From positions 1 through 64,000 of the forward strand of contig CAKUFT010000004.1 in assembly GCA_934650095.1 (NCBI GenBank): a stretch of 64,000 nt of DNA, in the 5' to 3' direction. Shown here piece after piece: positions 16,871 to 26,309 of the stretch. The translations under genes and the position numbers were made by a program. Within the stretch, counting starts at the first letter, position 1. The number at the start of each line of letters is the position of its first letter. The notes below the pieces were generated by a model. That model saw only the letters and a list, made by a program, of their open reading frames with translations. It had not been told where the DNA came from and did no database searches. This stretch comes from an uncultured Collinsella sp. (lineage in GTDB: Bacteria; Actinomycetota; Coriobacteriia; Coriobacteriales; Coriobacteriaceae).

Positions 16871-18037
16871 TTAGGCGGCGATGTACTTTCCGTCCTGAAT
16901 CACATAGGCCGTAGCGGGCTTCTCGACCTGGCCCTCGTCGTTCCAGGTGAGCTCGCCGGTCAGGCCGTCAATCTTGATTTTGCGCATGGCCTTGGCAAGG
17001 TCGGCGGCGATATCGGCACCGTCGGCCGTCGTGTCGATGCCGGCCTTGTCGATAGCCTCGGCGATCGCGTGGACGCAGTCGTAGGCGTCGGCGGCAAACT
17101 GGTTAGGGGTCTCGTCGTACTCCTCCTTGTATGCCTTGACGAAGTCGGCGTTCTTCTCGTCGTCGGCAGAGAACGGCGTCATGAGCAGCACGCCCTCGGC
17201 AAGCGAGGTGTCGAAACCCTCGACGGAGAGCAGACCGTCCATGCCATCGGTGCCCATGAGCGTCATGTCGTAGCCCATGTCGCTCGCATTCTTGAGCAGA
17301 ACGGACGCCGGCGTGTAATAAATCGGCGCAAAGATGAGCGTGGCGCCGGCCTCCTTGGCCTTGGTCAGCTGGTTGGTAAAGCTCGTGGAAGAATCGTCCT
17401 TGAAGGTCTCGGTATCGACGATATCGAGCTTGGACTCCTTGGCCTGTTCGGCAAAGGCATCGGCTACGCCCGAGCTGTACGTATCGCCGGAGTTATAGAA
17501 CAGGGCGATCTTGGCGTCTGCGTACTTTTCGGCCAAGAACTTCGCAGCGCTGGTACCCATGGTGGGGTCGGTAAAGCAGACCTGGAAGACCGTGGTCTTG
17601 TCCTTGGTGACATCGAGTGACGAAGCGGAAGGCGTAACCATGAGCATGTCATCGGCGATCTCGCCCGAAACGGCAACGGCGGCACCGGTGGTGACGGGTC
17701 CGACAAGTGCCTGCATACCCCAGTCGCACAGAGTGTTGAAGGCGTTGATGGCCTTCTCGCCGTCGGCAACGTCGTCCTCGGACTTAAGCGAGAGCTTGAG
17801 GCCCTTGGTCGAGAAATCCTTGACGGCGAGCTTGGCGCCCTTCTCGACCGAGACGCCATAGGTTGCCGCGGCACCGGTCAGAGGACCGATGACGCCGATC
17901 TTGAATGCGCCGTCTTCATCGGCGGAGCCGCCATCCGAGCCACCCGACGAACAACCGGCAAGCGCGACGGTGCCACCGAGCGCGGCGGCGCCGGCGAGGA
18001 AGTTCCTACGGCTGAGCGTGCTGTTGATGTTGAACAT
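16871..18037 (-). CDS. livK: Branched-chain amino acid ABC transporter substrate-binding lipoprotein (copy 2)
   Basis: A paralogue of the neighbouring binding protein, 388 residues. The signal is a textbook Tat lipoprotein leader: SRRNFLAGAAALGG followed by the lipobox ALAGC. The mature domain shares long stretches with copy 1, for example TPASVLLKNA, DMGYD and LLMTPFSADDEKNADFV, so the two genes arose by tandem duplication. ATG 18037 has AAAGGGGG 5 nt upstream; an earlier in-frame start 22 codons before would precede the signal and is unlikely. It is separated from copy 1 by 271 bp, so it may be transcribed separately. Different ligand preference of the two copies is an inference. Confidence 0.9.
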   Translation of the reverse strand: MFNINSTLSRRNFLAGAAALGGTVALAGCSSGGSDGGSADEDGAFKIGVIGPLTGAAATYGVSVEKGAKLAVKDFSTKGLKLSLKSEDDVADGEKAINAFNTLCDWGMQALVGPVTTGAAVAVSGEIADDMLMVTPSASSLDVTKDKTTVFQVCFTDPTMGTSAAKFLAEKYADAKIALFYNSGDTYSSGVADAFAEQAKESKLDIVDTETFKDDSSTSFTNQLTKAKEAGATLIFAPIYYTPASVLLKNASDMGYDMTLMGTDGMDGLLSVEGFDTSLAEGVLLMTPFSADDEKNADFVKAYKEEYDETPNQFAADAYDCVHAIAEAIDKAGIDTTADGADIAADLAKAMRKIKIDGLTGELTWNDEGQVEKPATAYVIQDGKYIAA

Positions 18038-18286
18038 GGTGTCCCCCTTTTCGCTGGCCGCGGTGCGGCCGTCTTGCGGTACAGGGCAAACCTTATGGTT
18101 CAAACGTTGACAGTTTGTTACGGAACTTCGTTTGTAGCGAGCGTGTTTCCAATGTTTCCGCAGCGTTTCGGGGGTAGCGTTTTGTGCGGCTCCTGTTGCC
18201 TGGCAAGCACGCGCCCTCGGTTCACGCTAGAATGCACTCAACCTTAACTGGTCAATCATCCATAAAGATGCACGAAGGAGCTATCT

Positions 18287-19630
18287 ATGAGCGAACCCCT
18301 GCGCACCGTGAACGTCAGCCTGATCGGTCTGGGAACCGTCGGCGGCGGCGTGGCTCGTCTGATCAAGAGCCACCACGATGAGTACCTGGCCGCCTACGGC
18401 ATCGACCTTAAGCTGACCCGCGCCTGCGCGCTTGCCTGGGAGCAGGCCGAAGCCGCCGGTATTGAGCGCGAGGCCTTTACGAGCGACTGGCACGATGTCG
18501 TCACCGACCCCGCCGTCGACATCGTCGTCGAGCTGATCGGCGGCGAGCACCCCGCGACCGAGATCTTCACCACGGCCTTTGAGAACGGCAAGCACGTCGT
18601 CTCCGCCAACAAGGCACTGCTCGGCCGCCACGTCGAGACGCTCGCCGAGAAGGCGCGCGAGTGCGGCGTGCAGATTAAGTGCGAGGCCAGCTGCGGCGGC
18701 GGTATCCCCATCGTCAGCACGCTCGAGCACGACCTGGTGGGCAACAAGATCCTGACCATCGCCGGCATCCTCAACGGCACCACCAACTACATCCTGTCGC
18801 GCATGGACGCCGAGGGCGCCGATTACGCTGACGTGCTCGCCGACGCCCAGGCCAAGGGCTACGCCGAGGCTGATCCGTCCGCCGACGTCGACGGCTTCGA
18901 TGCCGCCAGCAAGACGGCCATCCTCGCCTCCATCGGCTTTGGCACCCGCGTGACCACCGATGACGTCTACCAGCAGGGCATCCGCACCATCGGCGCCGAG
19001 GACATCGCCCAGGCCCGCGAGCTCGGCTACACCATTAAGCTGCTGGGCATCGCCCGCAACACCGATGCCGGCGTCGACGTCCGTGTGCACCCCACGCTGA
19101 TCCCCGCCGACCACATGCTCGCCAAGGTCAACGGCGCCATGAACGCCGTCTACGTGGTGGGCGACGCCGTGGGCGAGACCATGTTCTACGGTGCCGGCGC
19201 AGGCTCCTTCCCCACCGCGAGCGCCGTCGTGGGCGATATCCTGTCGCTGTCCGAGCAGATCAGCCGCGGCGTGGCACCGCTGCCCGAGATTGAGCCCTAT
19301 GGCCACAACCTCGCCTTTAAGCCCATGGACGAGCTCCAGACCAAGTACTATGTGCGCCTGAAGGTTGCCGACCGCGTGGGCGCCCTGTCCGAGACGGTCG
19401 ATATCTTCGCCAAGCACAACATCTCGATCTCGCTCATCAACCAGGTCGAGGACGGCAAGTCGGGCGTCAGCGATGCCTGCTCGGTCATCTTCCTGACGCA
19501 CCGCGCGCTCGAGAAGGACGTCCAGGCTGCCGCCGCCGAGCTTGCCAGCGTCGACTGCGTGGCCGAGGTCGCCAACGTCCTGCGTATCGAGGACGTCGAG
19601 GCCTGGACCGAAGGCGTTATGGCGAACTAA
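18287..19630 (+). CDS. hom: Homoserine dehydrogenase with ACT domain
   Basis: A 447-residue enzyme that reduces aspartate 4-semialdehyde to homoserine for threonine and methionine synthesis. The N-terminal NAD(P)-binding fold has GLGTVGGG (14-21), then SANKALL (106-112) and the catalytic region LNGTTNYIL and AQAKGYAEADPSADVDG. A C-terminal ACT domain begins about 351 (YYVRLKVADRVGALSETVDIF), indicating feedback control by an amino acid, usually threonine. The ATG has GAAGGAG 7 nt upstream. It is divergent from the liv cluster and has its own terminator. Confidence 0.95.
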   Translation: MSEPLRTVNVSLIGLGTVGGGVARLIKSHHDEYLAAYGIDLKLTRACALAWEQAEAAGIEREAFTSDWHDVVTDPAVDIVVELIGGEHPATEIFTTAFENGKHVVSANKALLGRHVETLAEKARECGVQIKCEASCGGGIPIVSTLEHDLVGNKILTIAGILNGTTNYILSRMDAEGADYADVLADAQAKGYAEADPSADVDGFDAASKTAILASIGFGTRVTTDDVYQQGIRTIGAEDIAQARELGYTIKLLGIARNTDAGVDVRVHPTLIPADHMLAKVNGAMNAVYVVGDAVGETMFYGAGAGSFPTASAVVGDILSLSEQISRGVAPLPEIEPYGHNLAFKPMDELQTKYYVRLKVADRVGALSETVDIFAKHNISISLINQVEDGKSGVSDACSVIFLTHRALEKDVQAAAAELASVDCVAEVANVLRIEDVEAWTEGVMAN

Positions 19631-19660
19631 CCCAACGCTCGCCCGGCAATACGCGCTTTG

Positions 19661-19695
19661 AGGGCTCCCGTCCGACGTGGGACGGGAGCCCTTTT
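19661..19695 (+). terminator. Rho-independent terminator of hom
   Basis: AGGGCTCCCGTC (19661-19672) pairs with GACGGGAGCCCT (19681-19692), followed by TTT. It begins about 30 nt after the hom stop codon. Confidence 0.85.
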
Positions 19696-19844
19696 GTCTC
19701 CTGCCCTAAGCACAACGGCAGAGCATATTTGCGCGAGCCGCTCATCGGTAACGCGGGCTACCGTTCACCGATATGCAAACGCGACCGATTCCGGCTACCG
19801 CTACGCTGTGCTGCGAATGTCCGCCCGCGATGAGAGGAAGCACC

Positions 19845-20594
19845 ATGTTGCTCGAGGGTAAGAAAGCAATCATCACCGGAGGCACGCGCGGTATCGGCTA
19901 TGCCATCGCCTGCCGTTTTATTGAGGAAGGCGCTGCCGTCACCGTCTTTGGCTCTCGCCAGGAGACCGCCGACGCCGCCGTTGAGAAGCTGACCACAGCC
20001 TATCCCGAGGCCAAGATCTGGGGCCGTTCCTGCGACCTCACCTCACTCGAGGCCGTAACCGAGGCCTTTACCCAGGCAGCCGCCGACATGGGCGGCCTGG
20101 ACACGGTCGTCAACAACGCTGGCATCTCCCAGAGCGCCCCGCTGCTCAACTACACCGCCGAGGAGTTCGCCAAGGTCATGAACCTCAACGTGACTGCTGT
20201 CTTTAACGGCCACCATGCCGCCGCCAAGATCATGACCGAGGCCGGTCACGGCGGCACCATCACCACCACGACCTCGATGGTCGCCAAGTATGGTCAGCCC
20301 TCCGGCGTCGGCTACCCCACGTCCAAGTTCGCCGTCAACGGCATGGTCCAGTCGCTCTCGCGCGAGCTCGCCCCCAAGGGCATTCGCGTCAACGCCGTCG
20401 CACCTGGCGTGACCAGGACCGACATGGTTGCCGCCCTGCCCGACGAGGTCATCAAGCCGCTCGTCGCCACCATCCCGCTTGGCCGCATGGGCGAGCCCGA
20501 GGACGTCGCCAACGCCTTCGTCTTCCTGGCAAGCGACATGTCCTCCTATGTCACGGGCGCCGTACTTCCCGTCGACGGAGCCGCCCGCTCCTAA
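19845..20594 (+). CDS. Short-chain dehydrogenase resembling BaiA-type hydroxysteroid dehydrogenases
   Basis: A classical SDR of 249 residues. The nucleotide-binding motif TGGTRGIG is at 11-18, NNAG at 90-93, and the catalytic tetrad is Asn115, Ser144, Tyr157 and Lys161 in GVGYPTSK. The segments ITGGTRGIGYA, FGSRQE, SGVGYPTSK, RVNAVAPGV and the end FLASDMSSYVTGAVLPVDGA strongly recall clostridial BaiA 3-alpha-hydroxysteroid dehydrogenase, which has the same length. A FabG-like or sugar oxidoreductase role is the alternative. ATG 19845 has GAGAGGAA upstream. No other bile acid 7-dehydroxylation genes are in the window, although a BASS-family transporter lies 10 kb away. Confidence 0.75.
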   Translation: MLLEGKKAIITGGTRGIGYAIACRFIEEGAAVTVFGSRQETADAAVEKLTTAYPEAKIWGRSCDLTSLEAVTEAFTQAAADMGGLDTVVNNAGISQSAPLLNYTAEEFAKVMNLNVTAVFNGHHAAAKIMTEAGHGGTITTTTSMVAKYGQPSGVGYPTSKFAVNGMVQSLSRELAPKGIRVNAVAPGVTRTDMVAALPDEVIKPLVATIPLGRMGEPEDVANAFVFLASDMSSYVTGAVLPVDGAARS

Positions 20595-20640
20595 AGGGCA
20601 GCGGGCTTCGGCTTCAGACCTCAACAAAGCTTTACGCAAA

Positions 20641-20677
20641 AGGCGCGCTGCCCGCGATCGATGCAGACAGCGCGCCT
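20641..20677. terminator. Bidirectional terminator between convergent SDR and antiporter genes
   Basis: AGGCGCGCTG (20641-20650) pairs with CAGCGCGCCT (20668-20677) across a 17-nt loop. It is preceded by AAA and followed by TCCTT, placed between the stop codons of two converging genes. Confidence 0.75.
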
Positions 20678-20716
20678 TCCTTAATTTGGACGGAAACCGT
20701 ATCCCGGTATTCCTTG

Positions 20717-22279
20717 CTACCTGCCGTCGTCGGCCTCGGCTTCTTCTCTTGCGTAGAGTTCCAGCATGCGGCGGCGGTATTCGCGCACGGCGAGCTTGGC
20801 GCGCTCCAGGCGGCGGCGCTCGCGCGGAGTGAGCTTGGACGGGTCGATCTCATCGCCATAGGTCTTCTCGGCCAGCAAATGGGCAGCGTCAACAATACGG
20901 GCATCGATGCGCTCGCTCGCCGCTTCGGCCGAGAGGCGGTCGGCAATGGAATCAATCGTAGGCATGCCGTCGAGAGTGCGCCCGTGACCATGCGAGGTCA
21001 GCAGTTCGTGTTCGCGTGCGAGCAGGCTCGCCAGGTCGTGATGGGCGCGCAGAATATCGAACGCATCGGAAGGATGCTCGGCAACTTCTGCCACGGCGGC
21101 AACCGGCGCGGCATCGACCACACGGTAGAAGAGCTGCGCGAGTAGCGGCATCAAAAACACCGTGATGGCACCGGCGGCAACCATGACCGAGGCAATGTCT
21201 TGCGACAGCGCGCCGGCGTTGACGGCAACGCTCGTCACGGCAACGATGATCGGCAGCGCCGTGGTGCAGTACAGGGCAACGGTAATGCGGCCATACGCCG
21301 AGACATCGCGCGTCTCGGGGCAGATGCTCATAGAGACAAGAATGGGCACGGCGCGGATGATGAGCAGCGCCACGATAAAGCCCACGAGCAACCCGGGGCG
21401 CGATGCGACGGCCGTCAGGTCGATCTTTGCGCCCGACACGGTAAAGAATACGGGGATCAAAAAGCCGTAGGCCAGGCCATCGAGCTTGGTCTCGAGCGTG
21501 TGATTGCCCTCGGGGATGATATAGCGCAGGACAAAGCCAGCGGCAAAGGAACCCAGCACGATATCGAGATCAAAGATGGCCGAGAACGCCACGAGCGTGA
21601 CCAGGATGAGCACCGTCAGGCGTACGAAGGTCTGCGATGTGGTGTCGGCGCGCTCCTCGACAAACGCAAAGAAACGGCTGCCGACGCGCTTGGAGCGGCT
21701 CGGAACCACGGCCAGCAACACGCACACCACCGCAAACAGACCCAAGATCACGAGCGTTTGGATGCCGGTGCGGGCAGAGAGCAGCACCGACATAGCGAGC
21801 ACGGGGCCAAGTTCGCCCCAGGTGCCGTACGCGAGAATCGAATCCCCAACGCGTGTGCCGGTGAGCGAGCGCTCACGCATGATGGGCACGAGCGTGCCGA
21901 GCGCCGTAGAAGTGAGGGCGAGCGTCACGGCGATACCGTCGAAATGGCTGACCGAGAACCATGGCGTGAAGCGCACGGCAAGCCAGGCGATGCCAAACGT
22001 GACGACCCACGTCGCCATGCCGTAGCGCCCCTCGACGCCCGTAATGTTCTTGGGGTCGATCTCAAAGCCGGCGAGCAGGAACAAAAAGGCCAAGCCGAGC
22101 TCGGACACGAGCGAGACCTCGGCGTCCACATGGATGACGCCGAGCATATGCGGGCCTAGTACCGCGCCGAACACGAGCAAAAAGACCGTCTCGGGAACGG
22201 GCTTTCCGGGAATCGCCGAGGCGATAAAGGGACTCGCAAAGGCCACGAGCGCAATGATGGCGAGTGAAACGAATGCCAT
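20717..22279 (-). CDS. CPA2-family cation:proton antiporter
   Basis: A membrane antiporter of 520 residues. The first about 390 residues are hydrophobic, with 11-13 segments. They include SELGLAFLFLLAGFEIDPKNI (typical CPA2 entry region), ALTSTALGTLVPIM and a GSFAAGFVLRYIIPEGN motif. The C-terminal 120 residues are hydrophilic and charged and lack an obvious TrkA-N (RCK) nucleotide-binding domain. It likely exchanges sodium or potassium for protons. The ATG is preceded by GAAAGG and a 6-nt spacer. It is divergent from purL. Confidence 0.85.
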   Translation of the reverse strand: MAFVSLAIIALVAFASPFIASAIPGKPVPETVFLLVFGAVLGPHMLGVIHVDAEVSLVSELGLAFLFLLAGFEIDPKNITGVEGRYGMATWVVTFGIAWLAVRFTPWFSVSHFDGIAVTLALTSTALGTLVPIMRERSLTGTRVGDSILAYGTWGELGPVLAMSVLLSARTGIQTLVILGLFAVVCVLLAVVPSRSKRVGSRFFAFVEERADTTSQTFVRLTVLILVTLVAFSAIFDLDIVLGSFAAGFVLRYIIPEGNHTLETKLDGLAYGFLIPVFFTVSGAKIDLTAVASRPGLLVGFIVALLIIRAVPILVSMSICPETRDVSAYGRITVALYCTTALPIIVAVTSVAVNAGALSQDIASVMVAAGAITVFLMPLLAQLFYRVVDAAPVAAVAEVAEHPSDAFDILRAHHDLASLLAREHELLTSHGHGRTLDGMPTIDSIADRLSAEAASERIDARIVDAAHLLAEKTYGDEIDPSKLTPRERRRLERAKLAVREYRRRMLELYAREEAEADDGR

Positions 22280-22463
22280 GTGATGCCTTTCTCTTGTTTG
22301 CGCTTCACTGTAGCACCCTCGCCGTCCTCAACGCGTCGCGAGCTGTCGTATCATAGTGAGGTTTACAAACATGTGGCTCAAGGCGACCGCGAGGCTTGCC
22401 CCGCAAACCGACCGCTGCCGCATACCGTACCGTACGCCCAACCGATCAGGAAGGCAGGAACCA

Positions 22464-25400
22464 ATGGTCTCTCGTATCTACGTGGAGAAGAAACCCGGGT
22501 TCGACGTCGAGGCTCAGCAGCTCAAGGGCGAGCTGACCGAAATTCTCGGCATTCAGGGCATCGAGGCCCTGAGGATCATCAACCGCTACGACGTCGAGGG
22601 CATCGACGAGGAGCTCTTCCGCTCCTGCGTGCCGACCGTCTTTAGCGAGCCCCAGGTCGATGTGACCTATGACGAGCTCCCCGCAAGCGATGGCGCCGTC
22701 TTTGCCGTCGAATTCCTGCCTGGCCAATTTGACCAGCGCGCCGACTCCGCCAGCGAGTGCGTGCAGCTCATCAGCCAGGGCGAGCGCCCCGCCGTGCGCT
22801 CCGCCAAGGTCTATACGATCTCGGGCGACTTGGACGAGGCCGCCATCGAGGCCATCAAGCACTACGTGGTGAACCCCGTCGAGGCCCGCATCGCCTCGCT
22901 CGATCTGCCCGAGACGCTGCACATGGAGACCCCCGAGCCCCAGCCCGTCGAGGTGCTCGACGGCTTCCGCGAGCTCGACGAGGCCGGCCTTGCCGCCTTT
23001 ATCGCCGAGCGCGGCCTTGCCATGGACGAGGCGGACATCGCCTTCTGCCAGCAGTACTTCCGCGATGAGGATCGCGACCCCACCATCACCGAGATCCGCG
23101 TGATCGACACCTACTGGTCCGATCACTGCCGCCACACCACCTTCGGCACCGTCCTGGACGACGTGACGATCGATGACGCCGTGGTGCAGCAGGCCTTCGA
23201 CCGCTATATGGAGATGCGTCACGAGCTCGGTCGCGACGTCAAGCCCGTCTGCCTCATGGACATGGGCACTATCGGCGCCAAGTACCTTAAGAAGACCGGC
23301 GTCATGACCGATGTCGATGAGTCCGAGGAGATCAACGCCTGCACCGTCAAGGTGAAGGTCGATGTCGACGGCGAGGACCAGGACTGGCTGTTCCTGTTTA
23401 AGAACGAGACCCATAACCACCCGACCGAGATCGAGCCCTTCGGCGGTGCCGCCACCTGCGTGGGCGGCGCCATCCGCGACCCGCTCTCGGGCCGCAGCTA
23501 CGTATACCAGGCCATGCGCGTCACCGGCGCCGGCGACCCCACCGTCCCCGTGTCCGAGACGCTCGAGGGCAAGCTGCCGCAGCGCAAGCTCGTGACCACC
23601 GCTGCCGCCGGCTACTCCAGCTACGGCAACCAGATCGGCCTTGCCACCGGCCAGGTCAACGAGCTCTATCACCCCGGCTACGTGGCCAAGCGCATGGAGG
23701 TCGGCGCCGTCGTGGGTGCTACCCCGGCCAACCACGTGCGCCGCGAGTGCCCCGCCCCCACCGACAAGATCATCCTGCTGGGCGGCCGTACCGGCCGTGA
23801 CGGCATCGGTGGCGCCACCGGTTCCTCCAAGACCCAGAACACCGAGTCCATCGAGACCTCGGGCGCCGAGGTCCAGAAGGGCAACGCCCCGGTCGAGCGC
23901 AAGCTGCAGCGTCTGTTCCGCCGCGGTGACGCCTGCCGTCTGATCAAGCGCTGCAACGACTTTGGTGCCGGCGGCGTCTCGGTCGCCGTAGGCGAGCTTG
24001 CCGACGGCCTGTATGTCGACCTGGACACCGTGACCAAGAAGTACGATGGCCTGGACGGCACCGAACTCGCCATCTCCGAGTCCCAGGAGCGTATGGCCTG
24101 TGCCGTCGCCGACGGTGACGTCGAGGAGTTCATGGGCTACGCCGCCGAGGAGAACCTCGAGGCGACCGTTATCGCCGAGGTTACCGCCGAGCCGCGCATG
24201 CGCATGGCTTGGAACGGTGTCGCCATCGTCGACCTGTCCCGCGAGTTCCTCAACTCCAACGGAGCGCCCAAGCACCAGGTCGCCCACGTCTGCGCACGCA
24301 GCGTTTGGCAGCCCAGCTGGGCCGGTACCACGCTTGCCGAACGCATGACCTCGCTCGTCACCGACCTCAACGTCGCCTCCAACAAGGGCCTTTCCGAGCG
24401 CTTCGACTCCACCATCGGTGCCGCGACCGTGCTCATGCCCTTTGGTGGCAAGACGCAGCTCACCCCGAGCTCGGCCATGGTCGCCAAGTTCCCTGTGGAC
24501 GGTGAGACCACCACGGCGAGCGCCATGGCATGGGGTTTCAACCCCTACCTGATGGAAGCCGACCAGTTTGCGGGCGCCTACCTGTCCGTGGTTGAGTCCA
24601 TCGCCAAGCTCGTGGCCGCCGGCTTTGAGCACAAGCGCTCCTACCTCTCCTTCCAGGAGTACTTCGAGCGCCTGCGTACCGAGGCCGAGCGCTGGGGCAA
24701 GCCCATGGCAGCAGTACTCGGCGCCCTCATGGCCCAGGTCGACCTGGGCGCCGGTGCCATCGGCGGCAAGGATTCCATGAGCGGCTCGTTTGAGGACGAG
24801 GCCGGCGAGCTCAACGTTCCGCCGACCCTGATCAGCTTCGCCGTTGCCGTGGGCAAGGCTGCTCGCGCCGTCTCCCCCGAGTTCAAGGGCCTCACGCACC
24901 GCGTCGTCCGCATCGCCCCCGCCACCTACGGCGAGGACTACCGCCCCGACGCCCAGCAGCTGCTCGCCGCGTTTGACGCCGTCGAGGCGCTCACTGCTAC
25001 CGGCGACGCCCTGGCCGTCTCCACGCCCGGCTACGGCTGCGGCGCCGAAAGCCTCTTTAAGATGTGCGTCGGCAACCAGATCGGTATCGAGCTTGCCGAG
25101 GACGTGGACGTGGAGAGCCTCTTCACCCCGCTCTACGGCAGCTTTATCGTCGAGCTCGCCGAGGACGCCGAGCTGCCCGAGGTCGCCGGCGGCGTTGTCG
25201 TCGAGCCCCTCGGCACCACCGTCGAGGGCTATGTCATCGACACCGGCTCCGAGGTCATCGAGCTCTCTGAGCTCCAGGAGGCCTGGGAGAGCGGCATCGA
25301 GGGCGTCTTTGCCTACCGCAGCGCCGGCGAGACTGCCGAGGTCGAGACCATCGACTTCCGCGCCAAGGATATCCATGTGTACGGTGGCGCCAAGATCGCC

Positions 25401-26210
25401 CGCCCGCGCGTGGTCATCCCCGTGTTCCCTGGCAACAACTGCGAGTACGACAGCGCCCGTGCATTCCGCGCCGCCGGTGCCGAGACCGACACCTTCGTGA
25501 TCAACAACCTCACGCCCGAGGCCGTCGCCGAGAGCACCCATGAGCTTGCCCGCCGCATCCGCCAAAGCCAGATCGTCATGATCCCCGGCGGCTTCTCGGG
25601 CGGCGACGAGCCCGACGGCTCCGCCAAGTTCATCACGGCGTTCTTCCGCGCTCCCGAGGTCACCGAGGCCGTCCGCGACTTGCTCAAGGCCCGCGATGGC
25701 CTGATGCTGGGCATCTGCAACGGCTTCCAGGCCCTGATCAAGCTCGGTCTGGTGCCCTACGGTGACATCGTCGACGCCACGCCCGATGCGCCCACGCTGA
25801 CGTTCAACACCATCGGCCGCCACCAGAGCCGTCTGGTGCGCACCCGCATCTCGTCCAACCTGTCCCCGTGGCTGTCGCAGTGCAGCCTCGACGACCCCTA
25901 CACCGTCGCCATCAGCCACGGCGAGGGCCGCTTTGTCGCCAACGACGAGGTGCTCGCGCAGCTCATCGCCAACGGTCAGGTCGCCACGCAGTACGTGGGC
26001 GAGGACGGCAAGCCGAGCATGGATCTTTCCGTCAACCCCAACGGCTCGGCGCTCGCCATCGAGGGCATCACGAGTCCCGACGGCCGTGTCCTGGGCAAGA
26101 TGGGCCACGCCGAGCGTCGCGGCGACAACCTGTACCGCAACGTGCCCGAGCATGTCCCCGGCGATAAGTTCATGCCGATCTTTGAGAGCGGCGTAGCCTA
26201 CTTCGCCTAA
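22464..26210 (+). CDS. purL: Phosphoribosylformylglycinamidine synthase, single-chain PurL
   Basis: A 1248-residue FGAM synthase (formylglycinamide ribonucleotide plus glutamine to the amidine, fourth purine step). The single polypeptide carries the N-terminal PurS-like region, the two AIRS-like catalytic halves (IDTYWSDHCRHTTF, FKNETHNHPTEIEPFGGA, NDFGAGGVSVAVGELADG) and a C-terminal glutamine amidotransferase from about 985 (FPGNNCEYDSARAF), with nucleophile Cys at about 1084 in LGICNGFQ and SHGEGRF at about 1150. ATG 22464 follows AGGAA and the family N-terminus VSRIYVEKK. The region upstream shares no purine genes, so it is a lone purine gene here. Confidence 0.95.
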   Translation: MVSRIYVEKKPGFDVEAQQLKGELTEILGIQGIEALRIINRYDVEGIDEELFRSCVPTVFSEPQVDVTYDELPASDGAVFAVEFLPGQFDQRADSASECVQLISQGERPAVRSAKVYTISGDLDEAAIEAIKHYVVNPVEARIASLDLPETLHMETPEPQPVEVLDGFRELDEAGLAAFIAERGLAMDEADIAFCQQYFRDEDRDPTITEIRVIDTYWSDHCRHTTFGTVLDDVTIDDAVVQQAFDRYMEMRHELGRDVKPVCLMDMGTIGAKYLKKTGVMTDVDESEEINACTVKVKVDVDGEDQDWLFLFKNETHNHPTEIEPFGGAATCVGGAIRDPLSGRSYVYQAMRVTGAGDPTVPVSETLEGKLPQRKLVTTAAAGYSSYGNQIGLATGQVNELYHPGYVAKRMEVGAVVGATPANHVRRECPAPTDKIILLGGRTGRDGIGGATGSSKTQNTESIETSGAEVQKGNAPVERKLQRLFRRGDACRLIKRCNDFGAGGVSVAVGELADGLYVDLDTVTKKYDGLDGTELAISESQERMACAVADGDVEEFMGYAAEENLEATVIAEVTAEPRMRMAWNGVAIVDLSREFLNSNGAPKHQVAHVCARSVWQPSWAGTTLAERMTSLVTDLNVASNKGLSERFDSTIGAATVLMPFGGKTQLTPSSAMVAKFPVDGETTTASAMAWGFNPYLMEADQFAGAYLSVVESIAKLVAAGFEHKRSYLSFQEYFERLRTEAERWGKPMAAVLGALMAQVDLGAGAIGGKDSMSGSFEDEAGELNVPPTLISFAVAVGKAARAVSPEFKGLTHRVVRIAPATYGEDYRPDAQQLLAAFDAVEALTATGDALAVSTPGYGCGAESLFKMCVGNQIGIELAEDVDVESLFTPLYGSFIVELAEDAELPEVAGGVVVEPLGTTVEGYVIDTGSEVIELSELQEAWESGIEGVFAYRSAGETAEVETIDFRAKDIHVYGGAKIARPRVVIPVFPGNNCEYDSARAFRAAGAETDTFVINNLTPEAVAESTHELARRIRQSQIVMIPGGFSGGDEPDGSAKFITAFFRAPEVTEAVRDLLKARDGLMLGICNGFQALIKLGLVPYGDIVDATPDAPTLTFNTIGRHQSRLVRTRISSNLSPWLSQCSLDDPYTVAISHGEGRFVANDEVLAQLIANGQVATQYVGEDGKPSMDLSVNPNGSALAIEGITSPDGRVLGKMGHAERRGDNLYRNVPEHVPGDKFMPIFESGVAYFA

Positions 26211-26247
26211 ACCTTTCCCTTCGGGTACAATCCCATCGGGTAACAAC

Positions 26248-26284
26248 ACCCGCCACCGGCACTCCTGGTGGCGGGTTCTTTTTT
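26248..26284 (+). terminator. Rho-independent terminator of purL
   Basis: ACCCGCCACC (26248-26257) pairs with GGTGGCGGGT (26267-26276), followed by TCTTTTTT, 38 nt beyond the purL stop codon. Confidence 0.9.
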
Positions 26285-26309
26285 GCTTCGCGCATGTAGG
26301 AAGGACACC

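Noticed and set aside
19845-20594. A bile acid 7-dehydroxylation (bai) operon
   Set aside because: Only one BaiA-like SDR is present and its neighbours (hom, an antiporter) are unrelated.
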